From the IMG/VR virus record IMGVR_UViG_3300025828_000005, positions 1 through 36,500 of that record: 36,500 bases of DNA, one strand, 5' to 3'. This DNA is from a virus. Shown here one piece after another: positions 1 to 9,724 of this stretch. The translations under genes and the position numbers were made by a program. The notes below the pieces were generated by a model. The model did not search any database and was not told where the DNA came from. It saw only the letters and a program-made list of their open reading frames with translations. Numbering within the stretch: position 1 is the stretch's first letter; each line of letters opens with the position of its first letter.

Positions 1-91
1 TTTTTAATTGTAGTGTATGCCATTATAAATTTAATCCTTTGGTTGATAAAGCAGTATAACCTGTTGGAACATCATATTCAAATATTCCTAT
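1..91. repeat. 91-bp direct terminal repeat, left copy
   Basis: Bases 1-91 are identical to 36410-36500. This shows that the contig closes on itself with a unit length of 36,409 bp. The overlap spans the stop codon of the 434-aa fibre gene and, in the right copy, the start codon of the 347-aa fibre gene. It may be an assembly overlap rather than a physical terminal repeat. Confidence 0.97.
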
Positions 92-1327
92 ACCACTTGC
101 GTTAGTTCCTGCACTAGCTACTGCTGTAGTTCCAAAGTAGCCATTGCCGAAGTTTGCTGAAGCATTAAAAACTCTTACTAGTGTTGGATGACCTTCTCCT
201 AATGCACCAAAAAATAAATCTTTACCACTAAAATTTGAACTCAATCCAGTTACTTGCGAACCATAAGTAGAACCATTTTTAGTAAAATCTACAGTTCCAT
301 TATCGGCATCTACTGCTACACCTATTATATCTCCATTTGAAAAAGATGCTAAACCAGTTTGCACAGCTGAACCAAAAGCATTAATAGCATTAGTATTTCC
401 AGTTTTACAAAATTGTAAAAGAACACTATCACTACCAGAACCTGAAGTTAATCTATCGCTAGTATATAAGCCAACACTATGACCTCTATCTGCTGTAAAA
501 GAATTTATTTTCCATTCAAAATAATATTTACCAGAACTAAATCCTAATGTTGAATACATATTTCCATCACCACCAGCAGGAAAATCTATAGTAGTATTTC
601 CATTAGAATATGTTGTATTGCTACTTGTACCTTGTTTAACTAAAGGATTCCATGTAGCAAAAACATTTGAAGGATTATCTTCAGTTTGAGTTAATGTACC
701 ACTATTAACACTCCAGTTGTTACCAAGACCAGATTGGTCTGTAACTGAAGCATCATTATTAAATAAGAAATGACCACTTACTCCATAAGATACACTTGGT
801 TCTAATTTAATTTTCCAAACACCATTGGCATCATATTCTCCAAATTCTGTAGGTGCATAACTTTGACCATCACAATAATGAAAATGCGACATACACATTT
901 CAGCTTCTGCTCCAGTTCCATAACCACCTATATAATGAGTTCCTGTATGACCAATTTCCATAGTTTGGTTTTGATTAGGATTGACACTTGATGAATAAGA
1001 AATTTCTTCTCCATTTACATAAATTCTCATTCTTTCAGATGCTGTAGCTGATGTAGTATCAACTCTAAAAACTATATGATACCAAGCTGAAGTATCTCTA
1101 AAAACTGCACTTGAGTATTTATAACCTGCATAAGCACCACCAAAATAATTCCAAAACTGAAGTTCATTAATAGTTGAAAAATACATATTAGTAGCATAAG
1201 CACCACTTCCACCAGAACCAAAAATTGCTTGTTGTGTACCTAATTTATTTCTTTTAACCCAAGTAGAAATTGTAAATTTTCTTTGATTTCCTTGTGAGCC
1301 AAATGTTCTGCTTAATTGTGTTGCCAT
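23..1327 (-). CDS. Tail fibre/adhesin with LamG-like and SPRY-like lectin domains
   Basis: This 434-aa virion protein probably binds host surface glycans. Residues 1 to about 160 read as a LamG/concanavalin-type jelly roll, with motifs such as FTISTWVKR, AWYHIVFRVD and MRIYVNG. Residues about 265-385 read as a SPRY-type sandwich, with YYFEWKI and GDIIGVAVDADNGTVDF. The tail ends in FEYDVPTGYTALSTKGLN, a C-terminus common in marine phage adhesins. Its ATG overlaps the stop of the upstream T7-type fibre gene (TAATG). Its own TAA overlaps the ATG of the 347-aa fibre gene once the contig is circularised. No signal peptide or membrane segment is seen. Domain names come from motif recognition, not a search. 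Confidence 0.85.
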   Translation of the reverse strand: MATQLSRTFGSQGNQRKFTISTWVKRNKLGTQQAIFGSGGSGAYATNMYFSTINELQFWNYFGGAYAGYKYSSAVFRDTSAWYHIVFRVDTTSATASERMRIYVNGEEISYSSSVNPNQNQTMEIGHTGTHYIGGYGTGAEAEMCMSHFHYCDGQSYAPTEFGEYDANGVWKIKLEPSVSYGVSGHFLFNNDASVTDQSGLGNNWSVNSGTLTQTEDNPSNVFATWNPLVKQGTSSNTTYSNGNTTIDFPAGGDGNMYSTLGFSSGKYYFEWKINSFTADRGHSVGLYTSDRLTSGSGSDSVLLQFCKTGNTNAINAFGSAVQTGLASFSNGDIIGVAVDADNGTVDFTKNGSTYGSQVTGLSSNFSGKDLFFGALGEGHPTLVRVFNASANFGNGYFGTTAVASAGTNASGIGIFEYDVPTGYTALSTKGLNL

Positions 1328-3648
1328 TAGTTAAACTGTGCTCCTCCTGTTGCACCAAATGATGATGTCAAACTAAAACTTCTGTCTGCTGTTTGACCTT
1401 CAGCATCTGTTGCTCTGATTGTAAAATTATAAGTTGTTGCAGTAGTAGAACTGCCTCCAAAATCTGTTGTTGTAATTGCACCTGTTGAACTATTTAAAGA
1501 ACAATTAGCTTGAGCTGCATTTGTTAATACCAATGGACTAGATACTTCAGAATAAGTTACAGCACTATCTGATGTTGCAACTACTGTTGCTAAAGTACCA
1601 GAAAAATCTCCAGCAATAGTTCCTAGTGTTCCAGCAGCTGTTGTCCAGGTAGGTGCATCTGATACTGTTAATATATTTGTACTTGATAAAACTGCATTAC
1701 CATCTGGATTTTCAATTCTAATTTTGTATGTAGCATCAACAGATAATGTTGCTTGTACTGTTAATGATGTTGAGTTGTTAAATGTAACTGTGTCTGCCAA
1801 ATACCAAATACCAGTTGAAGGATTTAAAAATTCTACTTGAGGAACTGAAGAATAATTAGATCCAGTAATAGTAATTGAGGTTTGAGCATTAGTTATTGTT
1901 GATGGACTAATACTTGAAATAGTCGGTTTTGTTTCTCCAATAGTAACAGATCCTCCAAGTGATACAGCAGATCCATTAATAGTAATTGCACCAGATCCAG
2001 TTAATCTAGCATTATTAATTGTACCTGTTGTGATTGCTGAACCATCTATTGTTGCAACATTAAAAGTTCCAAAAGTTACAATATCTACAATATCGCCATT
2101 TGATAAAGCTGATGCAAATGTAACTGTATCGCCAGAGGTAACTGTAACATCAGTTCCATTAACTTGCTTTACACCATTAAGATAGACATCAATAAATCCA
2201 GCATCATAAGCTAAAGTATTTCCATCATCATCAGCACCAGTTACAGATGTTGGAGTACCAGAAATAGTATAAGTATATCTACCAGATGTTCCATTAACTG
2301 ATGAACCAGCATTTTGCCATCCACTAGAAGAATAAATTTTAAGTTGGTTCGATGAAATATCATAATACATCATTCCTACTGCTAATGGATCTCCATCGTT
2401 ATCAACTGTTGGAGCTGTAGAAAAATCTCCTAAATAAATATCTGTAAAATTATCTAAAGCTAACTCTGCTGCTGTCTGAGCAGTTTGAGCTGCTGTTGCA
2501 CTTGATGCAGCACTTGTAGCAGATGTTGCAGCATTGGTTGCTTGAGTAGTAGCTGTAGTTGCAGATGTTGCAGCATTTGTCTCTGATGTTGCAGCATTAG
2601 ATGCAGAAGTAGCTGCATTAGTTTCTGAAGTTGAAGCATTACTTGCAGATGTGGCTGCATTAGTTGCAGATGTACTTGCAGCACTTGCTTGAGTAGTAGC
2701 TGTGGTAGCTGATGAAGCAGCAGAAGTTGCTGAACTTGCAGCAGCTGTAGCTGAAGTTGATGCGTTTGTTTCTGATGTAGCTGCATTAGTTTCTGATGTT
2801 CCAGCATTAGTAGCAGCTGTAGATGCAGTTGTAGCTGAAGTAGCAGCATTAGTTTCTGAGGTAGCTGCATTAGTCTCTGATGTAGCAGCATTGCTCTCAG
2901 ATGTTGCAGCATTAGTCTCTGATGTTGCAGCAGCACTAGCAGAAGCAGCAGCAGCTGTAGCTGATGATGTTGCAGAGGCAGCATCAACAATTAAGGACCA
3001 CTTAGCACTATCAGTATTTGTAGTTAATGGTTGAGATCCACTTGATGTATGAGAAGTAGTACAGATAAAAATATTATTTGTAGAAGTATCTTTTACTAAA
3101 TCTCTAGCATTGTAAGAAGTTCCACTTGACCAATCTCCAACAAAAGTTCCAAGTTCTTGAGTAACAGAAATCTCTCCATTATCATCAAAAGCTAAAATTT
3201 TATTTGCTCTTGTAGCAGCATCCACAGTAAATTCTGTAGATGTCATTGTATTGGTTCTTGATAGTTTTATAGATCTATCAATCTGCTCCTGGAGCTCTTG
3301 TGCAATAGCAATAGACTTATCATGTGCTGTTTCAATAGTATCAGCACTCATTGGATCGTTATCAATTAGATCCATTGTTTGAGTAATATCTGTATCTCTT
3401 CTAAGAACTACTGTTTCTCCACTTACTGGAATATTACCAGATGTGAATGTAACAGTACCACCACCAGCATTACCAACACCACTAACTGTATAGTGAGTAG
3501 TTAAAGTTTTTACTGTTTCAGTTCCATTGGAAGATCTAATAATTACTTCAATTTCATTTTGATCAGCTACTTTAAAAGTATAAGTAAAGGCTGTTGTAGA
3601 GCCATCTCCATTATAACTGTTTTTGATTGTAGTTGTTGATATAGTCAA
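1327..3648 (-). CDS. T7-type tail fibre with alanine/serine/threonine repeat shaft and Ig-like tip
   Basis: This is a 773-aa tail fibre. Residues 1 to about 135 match the T7 gp17 N-terminal tail-attachment domain (NSYNGDGSTTAFTYTF, then the helix around AIAQELQEQIDRS). About 220-395 is a low-complexity shaft of 7-residue SETNAAT-type repeats. About 574-660 resembles an IPT/TIG fold (TISSISPSTITNAQTSITIT) and the last 100 residues a cadherin-like Ig fold. The start is TTG, not ATG: GGAG lies 6 nt upstream, the T7-tail domain begins right after it, and no ATG fits nearby. The GGAG is also part of the end of the upstream 988-aa gene, whose stop is 3 nt before this start. The fibre probably anchors the other adhesins to the tail. 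Confidence 0.9.
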   Translation of the reverse strand: MTISTTTIKNSYNGDGSTTAFTYTFKVADQNEIEVIIRSSNGTETVKTLTTHYTVSGVGNAGGGTVTFTSGNIPVSGETVVLRRDTDITQTMDLIDNDPMSADTIETAHDKSIAIAQELQEQIDRSIKLSRTNTMTSTEFTVDAATRANKILAFDDNGEISVTQELGTFVGDWSSGTSYNARDLVKDTSTNNIFICTTSHTSSGSQPLTTNTDSAKWSLIVDAASATSSATAAAASASAAATSETNAATSESNAATSETNAATSETNAATSATTASTAATNAGTSETNAATSETNASTSATAAASSATSAASSATTATTQASAASTSATNAATSASNASTSETNAATSASNAATSETNAATSATTATTQATNAATSATSAASSATAAQTAQTAAELALDNFTDIYLGDFSTAPTVDNDGDPLAVGMMYYDISSNQLKIYSSSGWQNAGSSVNGTSGRYTYTISGTPTSVTGADDDGNTLAYDAGFIDVYLNGVKQVNGTDVTVTSGDTVTFASALSNGDIVDIVTFGTFNVATIDGSAITTGTINNARLTGSGAITINGSAVSLGGSVTIGETKPTISSISPSTITNAQTSITITGSNYSSVPQVEFLNPSTGIWYLADTVTFNNSTSLTVQATLSVDATYKIRIENPDGNAVLSSTNILTVSDAPTWTTAAGTLGTIAGDFSGTLATVVATSDSAVTYSEVSSPLVLTNAAQANCSLNSSTGAITTTDFGGSSTTATTYNFTIRATDAEGQTADRSFSLTSSFGATGGAQFN
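2460..2985 (-). repeat. Degenerate 21-bp coding repeats in the fibre shaft
   Basis: About 520 bp encode tandem heptads of the form SETNAAT or SATNAAT. On the plus strand they appear as repeated GTAGCTGCATTAGTTTCTGA-like units. The period of 21 nt equals seven codons. Such shafts are typical of trimeric phage fibres and change length by slippage. Confidence 0.9.
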
Positions 3649-3651
3649 TTG

Positions 3652-6618
3652 TTACTCCATCTTTAAATTGTTTTCTTCAGACCATTGTTGAAGAGCAAGC
3701 TTTTCAGCTCTTTTATAAATATCGTTGTAATAAGGATTAGCTTCTGTTTTAAATTCTTCAGTAATCTCTTTTTTTGCAAAAGTTACTTCATCTGCAAATA
3801 AATCTTTTTTCTCAACTTTATCTGTTAAGCTTTTGTATTCTTCTGAGTTAATTAATTCTTTTAAATATTTTTTTGTATTGATACCGATGTTGTAATCATA
3901 CAAAGCATACTCTTTATTTTTTAAAGGTACATTTACTGTTATAGGATATGAAAGATCTCCATATTTAGTTTTTACATTTTCAACAGTAATCTGAATTTTC
4001 TTTCTTGGTGGTCTTGGTTCATAACCGATTATAGCAGCTTCTATATTTATTGGATCTTCAGTATATGAAGATAATACAGAAAACTTAGGTCTAGGATCTC
4101 CAAGCCAATCCACATCTAAAGGTAAATCATTTTCAAATCCAGGAAAGTTTTTCTGGATCATATCTTTAAATTCGATGTTTAATTTTACGAAATCATCTTT
4201 ATTAACAATTCCATATTTTTCTGTTTCAATTTCTTCTTTACCTAAATCTTCAAACTGATTTAAAAAAGTCATAAATGGAGTAGAGGAGGCAACCATCTTT
4301 TTTCCATACTCTTTTAAAACCATGTCTTTATCTTCAGACATTTTTAAGTGAGAGATCATGTCTATTAATTTTGAAGAGCCATATAAAACTGAAGAGTTTA
4401 AAATGTTTTCTCCAAAAGCTACTGCATAAGCAGAATAGAAATCTAAGATCATTCTTACTTTGTCAGTATCATAACCTCGCCAATCATCTCTTAACCTTGC
4501 AAGAATTGCTCCAATATCAGCAGCATTAGAAGCTAATAAAACAGCTGGTTCAAATCCATTTAAACTTAATTGAAGTTTGTTACCTGTTAAGCCAGTTAGT
4601 TCAGCAACTTGTGGAAAGTTCTCTTTTATAAAATTATGATACCTAAAACTTTTTGGCTGTTTGCCAGATGCTTGCTTTAATAAATACTTATCTCTGCCAG
4701 CATATCGATCTGCATCAGATCCACCAAAGTAACCAAAATAACCAAGAGGTACAAAAGTTGCCATAAAAGCCCAGCCTGTTGCAGCTTTAGCTTTTGCCAT
4801 CTCTGCATCAGCACCACCTCTAGCAAGAGCTTCTCTGTAACTTCTTAAAACTCTGTTAGCTCCCATAAAAGGAGTTCTTTCAATTGATACTCCAACAATG
4901 TTTCCTGGAGTTCTTAAAAAAGGAAACCATTGAGAAGTAATAATTGTTATTGGATTTAATACTTTTGCATTTTTAATGTTTGATACTAAATTTGTTATAT
5001 CTCCAACTGCATCATTTCTTTTGCTTAATGGAGTTTGAAAAGTTTTTTCTAAGGCAGCATCATAAGCAGCCTTTGTCATAAATTCAGGTGGATTAGTTAT
5101 TAATGATGCTAATACATCTGGAGCTTTTTCTTTTGCGATATTATTTAACTTAACTAACTTTAAAGTTTCTCTGTAAGCTAAAGCATATAGTTCACTTTGA
5201 TAAGCAGCATTTTTAAAATAGTTATCTGCATTTTGTAAAAACTTATATGGCAGTCTGTCAAAAGTTAAAATCTTTCCAAGTACATCAACTGATTTACCTA
5301 AAACACTTTCTTGCTTCATGCCAAATCCTCTTGCTGAAAAGGCATCTGGTGGAGCTTCGTATTTAGTTCCAGCTATTGAACTATTCATGCCTGGAAAGTT
5401 TTTGTAACTTTGAAGAGGTTTTTTTAAATTTAATTTTTTAAAATCAGCACTAAATGCTCTCCACATATTAGTTGTTGCCAAGTGTTCTCCAAATGCAGCA
5501 GCATCTGCTTCAAATTCAGCAACACTATCTACTGTTTTGCCACCATACATTTTAGAGGCATATCTTCTTTCAGCTCTTTGAATAGATTTGAATATGAAGT
5601 TACCACCTACATTTTTAATATGTGTAAGTATTCCAACTAAGATATTATTTAAAAATACTTCAACTAAGGCATCAGAAGTTTTTGCAGCAAGACTTTTTTC
5701 TGTAAATGTAATCTTCTTACTTAATCCTGGTGTTCTTAAATAAAGATCAGCTACATTTTGCATAGCTTCTTTACCACCAACTTGCATCAAGATATTACTT
5801 CTATTCAATTCATCTAAAGATAAATTTCTTATTGCACCTTCTTGAACAGGCTCTTTTAAAATATTTAATGCTCTAGCTACTTCAGTTTGTGCACCTTTAA
5901 AAACTTTTGTTAATTGTGCTGTTACTGCATGTTGTCTTGCAAACTCTAAAGCAAGTTTATCTGAGGCTTCTTCAGACCTCATTCTTTTAGCAAGTTCAGT
6001 TAATTTTTTATGTTGGTAAATAACTAAGTTTTTTGCAGCCTTTAATTCAGTAGCATTTAATGGCGATCCAGGTCTAAGCTTTAATAAATTACCAGCTAAT
6101 GTTTCAGCATTTTCTCCAAGGATCTCAGCTAATTCGTTTGTCTCTTTCCAGGTTACAGTTCCTCTGGTCCTTTGTGCAATATCATCTTTATATTGTCTTG
6201 AGATAACATTAACTGATCTTAATACATCCTCACTTGTATTGAATGTATTTATATTAAATTCATCTAATTGTTTTTGTGGAGAAAGATCTGCTTCATTTAA
6301 AATTTTTTCTTCCTCTGTTAAAAATTCATCTACTTTTTGCTTAGATGATTTTGGAGCAGAAACTGTTTTTTTAATTACTTTTTGTGGTGTTAAAACTGGA
6401 GCAACTTTAGATCCAGAGATAACTAAATCATCTGAGCTCTTAACTAAATCAGCAGTATTAACTGGTTTAATTTCTTGAGCTTCTATCTTCTCAACTTTTT
6501 TTTGAGCTTCTTGTAATAATGTCTGTGCTTCTTCCTTATTAAACTTTGATCCTTCTGGAAATTGTTTTGGTTTTGGCTTACCTCCACCAAGGATTTTTGC
6601 AATTGACTTAGCTACCAT
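3652..6618 (-). CDS. Large internal virion (DNA-ejection) protein, gp16-like position
   Basis: This 988-aa protein is the last gene before the tail fibres, the T7 gene 16 position. It is mostly helical and charged. Residues about 430-480 carry a motif typical of large phage polyvalent/ejection proteins (FDRLPYKFLQNADNYFKNAA and an ALAYRETL helix). A hydrophobic stretch near residue 617 (WAFMATFVPLGYFGYFGG) could insert into a membrane during DNA ejection. No lytic transglycosylase motif was found, unlike T7 gp16. The ATG at 6618 follows a 57-bp AT-rich spacer after the 1015-aa gene. Ejection function is inferred from position and composition. Confidence 0.7.
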   Translation of the reverse strand: MVAKSIAKILGGGKPKPKQFPEGSKFNKEEAQTLLQEAQKKVEKIEAQEIKPVNTADLVKSSDDLVISGSKVAPVLTPQKVIKKTVSAPKSSKQKVDEFLTEEEKILNEADLSPQKQLDEFNINTFNTSEDVLRSVNVISRQYKDDIAQRTRGTVTWKETNELAEILGENAETLAGNLLKLRPGSPLNATELKAAKNLVIYQHKKLTELAKRMRSEEASDKLALEFARQHAVTAQLTKVFKGAQTEVARALNILKEPVQEGAIRNLSLDELNRSNILMQVGGKEAMQNVADLYLRTPGLSKKITFTEKSLAAKTSDALVEVFLNNILVGILTHIKNVGGNFIFKSIQRAERRYASKMYGGKTVDSVAEFEADAAAFGEHLATTNMWRAFSADFKKLNLKKPLQSYKNFPGMNSSIAGTKYEAPPDAFSARGFGMKQESVLGKSVDVLGKILTFDRLPYKFLQNADNYFKNAAYQSELYALAYRETLKLVKLNNIAKEKAPDVLASLITNPPEFMTKAAYDAALEKTFQTPLSKRNDAVGDITNLVSNIKNAKVLNPITIITSQWFPFLRTPGNIVGVSIERTPFMGANRVLRSYREALARGGADAEMAKAKAATGWAFMATFVPLGYFGYFGGSDADRYAGRDKYLLKQASGKQPKSFRYHNFIKENFPQVAELTGLTGNKLQLSLNGFEPAVLLASNAADIGAILARLRDDWRGYDTDKVRMILDFYSAYAVAFGENILNSSVLYGSSKLIDMISHLKMSEDKDMVLKEYGKKMVASSTPFMTFLNQFEDLGKEEIETEKYGIVNKDDFVKLNIEFKDMIQKNFPGFENDLPLDVDWLGDPRPKFSVLSSYTEDPINIEAAIIGYEPRPPRKKIQITVENVKTKYGDLSYPITVNVPLKNKEYALYDYNIGINTKKYLKELINSEEYKSLTDKVEKKDLFADEVTFAKKEITEEFKTEANPYYNDIYKRAEKLALQQWSEENNLKME

Positions 6619-6675
6619 GTTTTGAAATTCCTAAATTTGTAAAAACAAATATTTGAAGATATTTATTTATTACTA
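6619..6675 (-). promoter_or_regulatory. AT-rich spacer with small inverted repeats between ejection genes
   Basis: This is the only spacer over 50 bp between the ejection genes. It contains ATTTGT-AAAA-ACAAAT (6635-6650) and the palindrome CAAATATTTG (6646-6655). The stems are A+T only, so they are weak. They could mark an RNA processing site or simply reflect composition. Confidence 0.25.
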
Positions 6676-9600
6676 TTAATTTGTGTTTTGTGAAATAATA
6701 TTGTTTTTCATGTTATCTGATACACTCTCAGATATTAAACTTCCGATTGACACTCCACCAAACAGTTCAAACAATGGTTGAGATGTAGTTTGTACTGATT
6801 GCTTCATCTCTGGAGTGATCTCAATAATTGTTACAGGCATAAATCTATCTTCAGCTTTGCCAGATATTATGCCATCACTTGTTTTAATCTCATCATCAAA
6901 AACTTTAGCATTCCATTTCTTGCCATACTTTTTAAGAAAGCTTGGAATTGTTTTATTGTATAATCTTGCTTTTCCTTGACCACCAATCTCTATAGCTTTG
7001 TCTAAAATTAAAGATGGATATTCATCATCGCCATCAACTATTGCTTTATAGTCTGTTTCTGCTCTTGTGAGAGCATCATCCAATTCAGATTTAGATGCTA
7101 AATCAATTATTTTTTTTTGGACATCTTCTCCAAATTCTTTTTTTAATTTTTCAAATGTATAAAGATCATCAAACTCAGTAATTCCATCTTGATCTCTACC
7201 CATAATTCCTATTTCTTGTCTTTCTGGAAAATAAGCTGTGATATTTAATTTGTTAATTCTTCTAGTTAGATTGTATCTATCTTGAATTATTTTTGCTTTT
7301 GGAATTGATATAGCATCATAACCATTATCTGCTGCATATCTGATTAATCTTTTTAATACTAATTCGTACCAATTATTTTTAAATGGAAAGTCTTTAATTA
7401 TATCTTTTGGTTCATTATTCTTTAAATAAGCTTGAACTTCATCCTCTGAAATATTTTCAAAAACATTAGCTTGTTGCTGCTCCATGCTTCTTCTGCTTAG
7501 ATAGTTAGTTCTCATCTGATCTATTTCTCTTTCATTGCTTTGTTTTACAGCTTGAACTAAATCCGATTGCATTTCCTCAACAGATAAAATTCTCATATTA
7601 CCTTGATCTCTAGTTTTAAATCTTACATGAGCTATTTCTCCAGATACATCAAAGTGAGGAGATGATCTTAGACCAAGAGAAAATGCTGTTTCTCTTTTAG
7701 TAACTGGTGTTTCAATAGGAATTGTGTTTCCAAGATTTTCTCCACCTTTAGAAAGAGTGAATACTATTTCACTATATGCTTCGCCTCCAGGAGCTGTGTA
7801 TTGTTCATATTTACCTCTATTTAATCCAGCACCAACATATTCCTCCATAGCTTGGCTTATGCTGTCCATATCTCCAGAATTTTGATAATACATTTCCTCA
7901 TTAGATCTAATCATCGTTTCATTGAATACTGCTTTTCTTTGATCTTTAGGAATTTCCATTTTGTTATATCTTGCAATGTAAGCTCCATTATCATCTAAAT
8001 ATTTTTTGAATTTATCAAACGCATCTGATTGAATATGAAAGCCATTATTTACATCAGCATTTCTAATCATCTCATCTGGAAGTGTCATTTCTTTTAGAGC
8101 AAAATTTTCGTAAAGTTCTAATTCAAGAGCATCATCAACTAATTGATTTGTGCTTTTACTTTTAATTGCAAAAACTTCATAAAAATCTGCAAATGTACTT
8201 TCCCAATAATCATATCCAATTGGACTAGCAAAACTATCATCTAATCCATCAACAGCTCGCCATAAGTAATTATCACTCATGTAATTACTCATATTATAAT
8301 TTTGAGCTGTAAATTCAGATGGCAGATCATCGTAAAATTCTTTTTTGTTTATTCCAAAATTATCTAGTCTTTGAAAATTAGCTGTTCTTAAATAACTGAT
8401 ATGATCAGCAACATATCTATATTCATCTCTTACACGACCAGCCTCAATATCTTCAAAAATTTTATTTTCTAATTTTAAAAATTCATCATCTGTAAAATCT
8501 TTAAGATCTTTAGGTTCATCTCCTTGTCTTTCAGCTGCTCCAAATCTTCTTTCATTAACATCAATTCTATTAGCTTCAATAAAATCTAATATCTCTTGTT
8601 GAGAAACATTTTTTTTATCTTTTAAAAAACTTTCTAATCCAATCCATTTCAATTCACTTTCTTTAACACCAGGAGTATTTTTAATTGTATTGTAAATTTG
8701 ATCTCCAGGTCCTTTAGTAATCTTTTGTTCAACAGTTTCTTTAACTGCTGATTTGAATACTGGACTTTTAGTTACTGCATTAGTTATAGCTTTAAATGGA
8801 TTAGCTTCTGCATCTGTTGGAGCTACAGTCATAGCACCACCAGCAGCAAAATATGGAATATTCTTTTTCATAAACTTAAACGCATCTATGACTTTTGGAA
8901 TAGCATAAGAGAAAGCTCCATATTCAAAAGCTTGTGTTACTTCATCTGCAATTTCATCGTATGGAGTGTTAGGTAATATTCCAACTAATCTTTTAAGTTC
9001 AGAAATATCTTTGCCAAAGAAATCTTGTGTAAATGTAGAATTATATTGTTCAGTATCATCGCCAGTAAATTTAAGTTTTTTCTCAATACCAATAGCACCA
9101 CCTAAACCACCAGATATTACAAAAGCTGGAACAGTAGGCATACCAACTGATTTTAATTTATTATAGATAGGAACTGAGTACATTAAATCCTGTCCCATGA
9201 CCTGGACAAGTTTTGAAACTACATTTCCATCATCTTTATAATTTTTTAGAAATTCTCTAGCCTCATCTAGTTTTTCAGATGCAGCTGTAGCTTTTGCAAC
9301 AATATCATCTTGAATACCAGATTTTTCTAATGTGCCAGCTGGCAAGCCAATAGGCGACATGTCATATAATTTAGTTAATACAGGTGCAAGGTTAACTGCA
9401 AAATCTACTCCATTAGTTGCACCAACAGCTATACTTCTAATTCCATCTTTACCAAGATCTAAAACAAAATCTCCCATAGCTGAGAAGAAATCTCTTTGTA
9501 CTTCTGGACCAGCATGTTTTGCTATCCAATCCTCTTTACTACCACCTTCATTAATCCACTCATCAAAAGTAACTGAAGTTGTTTTTTCTTTTGTTTCGTA

Positions 9601-9723
9601 ATTTTCTAATATTGTTGGATCGCCTCCATTATCTTTTAATAATTGATAAGGCTTACTGTTATAAAAGTTTTGTTTTTCTATTTCTGGTAAATAGACTTCA
9701 TCTAATAAATTTTTGTTTTCCAT
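6676..9723 (-). CDS. Internal virion protein with a polyvalent-protein domain
   Basis: This is a 1015-aa protein. Residues about 560-970 carry motifs shared with large phage polyvalent proteins: YTAPGGEAYSEIVFTL near 640-655, SSPHFDVSGEIAHVRF, ILSVEEMQSDL near 709-720, NWYELVLKRLIRYAADNGYD near 785-805, and IPSFLKKYGKKWNAKV near 925-940. A hydrophobic Gly/Ala-rich segment lies at about 290-302 (YFAAGGAMTVAPT). In related phages this domain occurs in virion proteins delivered with the DNA, but its activity is unknown. The gene follows the gp15-like gene with TAATATG spacing and has no clear Shine-Dalgarno, which suggests translational coupling. A role in the ejection apparatus is inferred from its place in the gp13-14-15-16-like block. 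Confidence 0.7.
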   Translation of the reverse strand: MENKNLLDEVYLPEIEKQNFYNSKPYQLLKDNGGDPTILENYETKEKTTSVTFDEWINEGGSKEDWIAKHAGPEVQRDFFSAMGDFVLDLGKDGIRSIAVGATNGVDFAVNLAPVLTKLYDMSPIGLPAGTLEKSGIQDDIVAKATAASEKLDEAREFLKNYKDDGNVVSKLVQVMGQDLMYSVPIYNKLKSVGMPTVPAFVISGGLGGAIGIEKKLKFTGDDTEQYNSTFTQDFFGKDISELKRLVGILPNTPYDEIADEVTQAFEYGAFSYAIPKVIDAFKFMKKNIPYFAAGGAMTVAPTDAEANPFKAITNAVTKSPVFKSAVKETVEQKITKGPGDQIYNTIKNTPGVKESELKWIGLESFLKDKKNVSQQEILDFIEANRIDVNERRFGAAERQGDEPKDLKDFTDDEFLKLENKIFEDIEAGRVRDEYRYVADHISYLRTANFQRLDNFGINKKEFYDDLPSEFTAQNYNMSNYMSDNYLWRAVDGLDDSFASPIGYDYWESTFADFYEVFAIKSKSTNQLVDDALELELYENFALKEMTLPDEMIRNADVNNGFHIQSDAFDKFKKYLDDNGAYIARYNKMEIPKDQRKAVFNETMIRSNEEMYYQNSGDMDSISQAMEEYVGAGLNRGKYEQYTAPGGEAYSEIVFTLSKGGENLGNTIPIETPVTKRETAFSLGLRSSPHFDVSGEIAHVRFKTRDQGNMRILSVEEMQSDLVQAVKQSNEREIDQMRTNYLSRRSMEQQQANVFENISEDEVQAYLKNNEPKDIIKDFPFKNNWYELVLKRLIRYAADNGYDAISIPKAKIIQDRYNLTRRINKLNITAYFPERQEIGIMGRDQDGITEFDDLYTFEKLKKEFGEDVQKKIIDLASKSELDDALTRAETDYKAIVDGDDEYPSLILDKAIEIGGQGKARLYNKTIPSFLKKYGKKWNAKVFDDEIKTSDGIISGKAEDRFMPVTIIEITPEMKQSVQTTSQPLFELFGGVSIGSLISESVSDNMKNNIISQNTN

Positions 9724-9724
9724 A

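Noticed and set aside
23-1327. Diversity-generating retroelement target at the fibre end
   Set aside because: No reverse transcriptase gene or template repeat anywhere in the window.
2460-2985. Tandem repeats looking like a CRISPR array
   Set aside because: Period is 21 nt with no spacer and the region is in frame with a fibre gene.
2460-2990. Repeat-rich open frames in the fibre shaft, and an open plus-strand frame 2702-3034
   Set aside because: They are shadows of the SETNAAT heptad repeats of the T7-type fibre, and their translations are low-complexity Leu/Gln or Ala/Val runs.
6239-6478. Plus-strand 79-aa open frame
   Set aside because: It lies wholly inside the 988-aa ejection gene in antisense and its product has no protein-like pattern.
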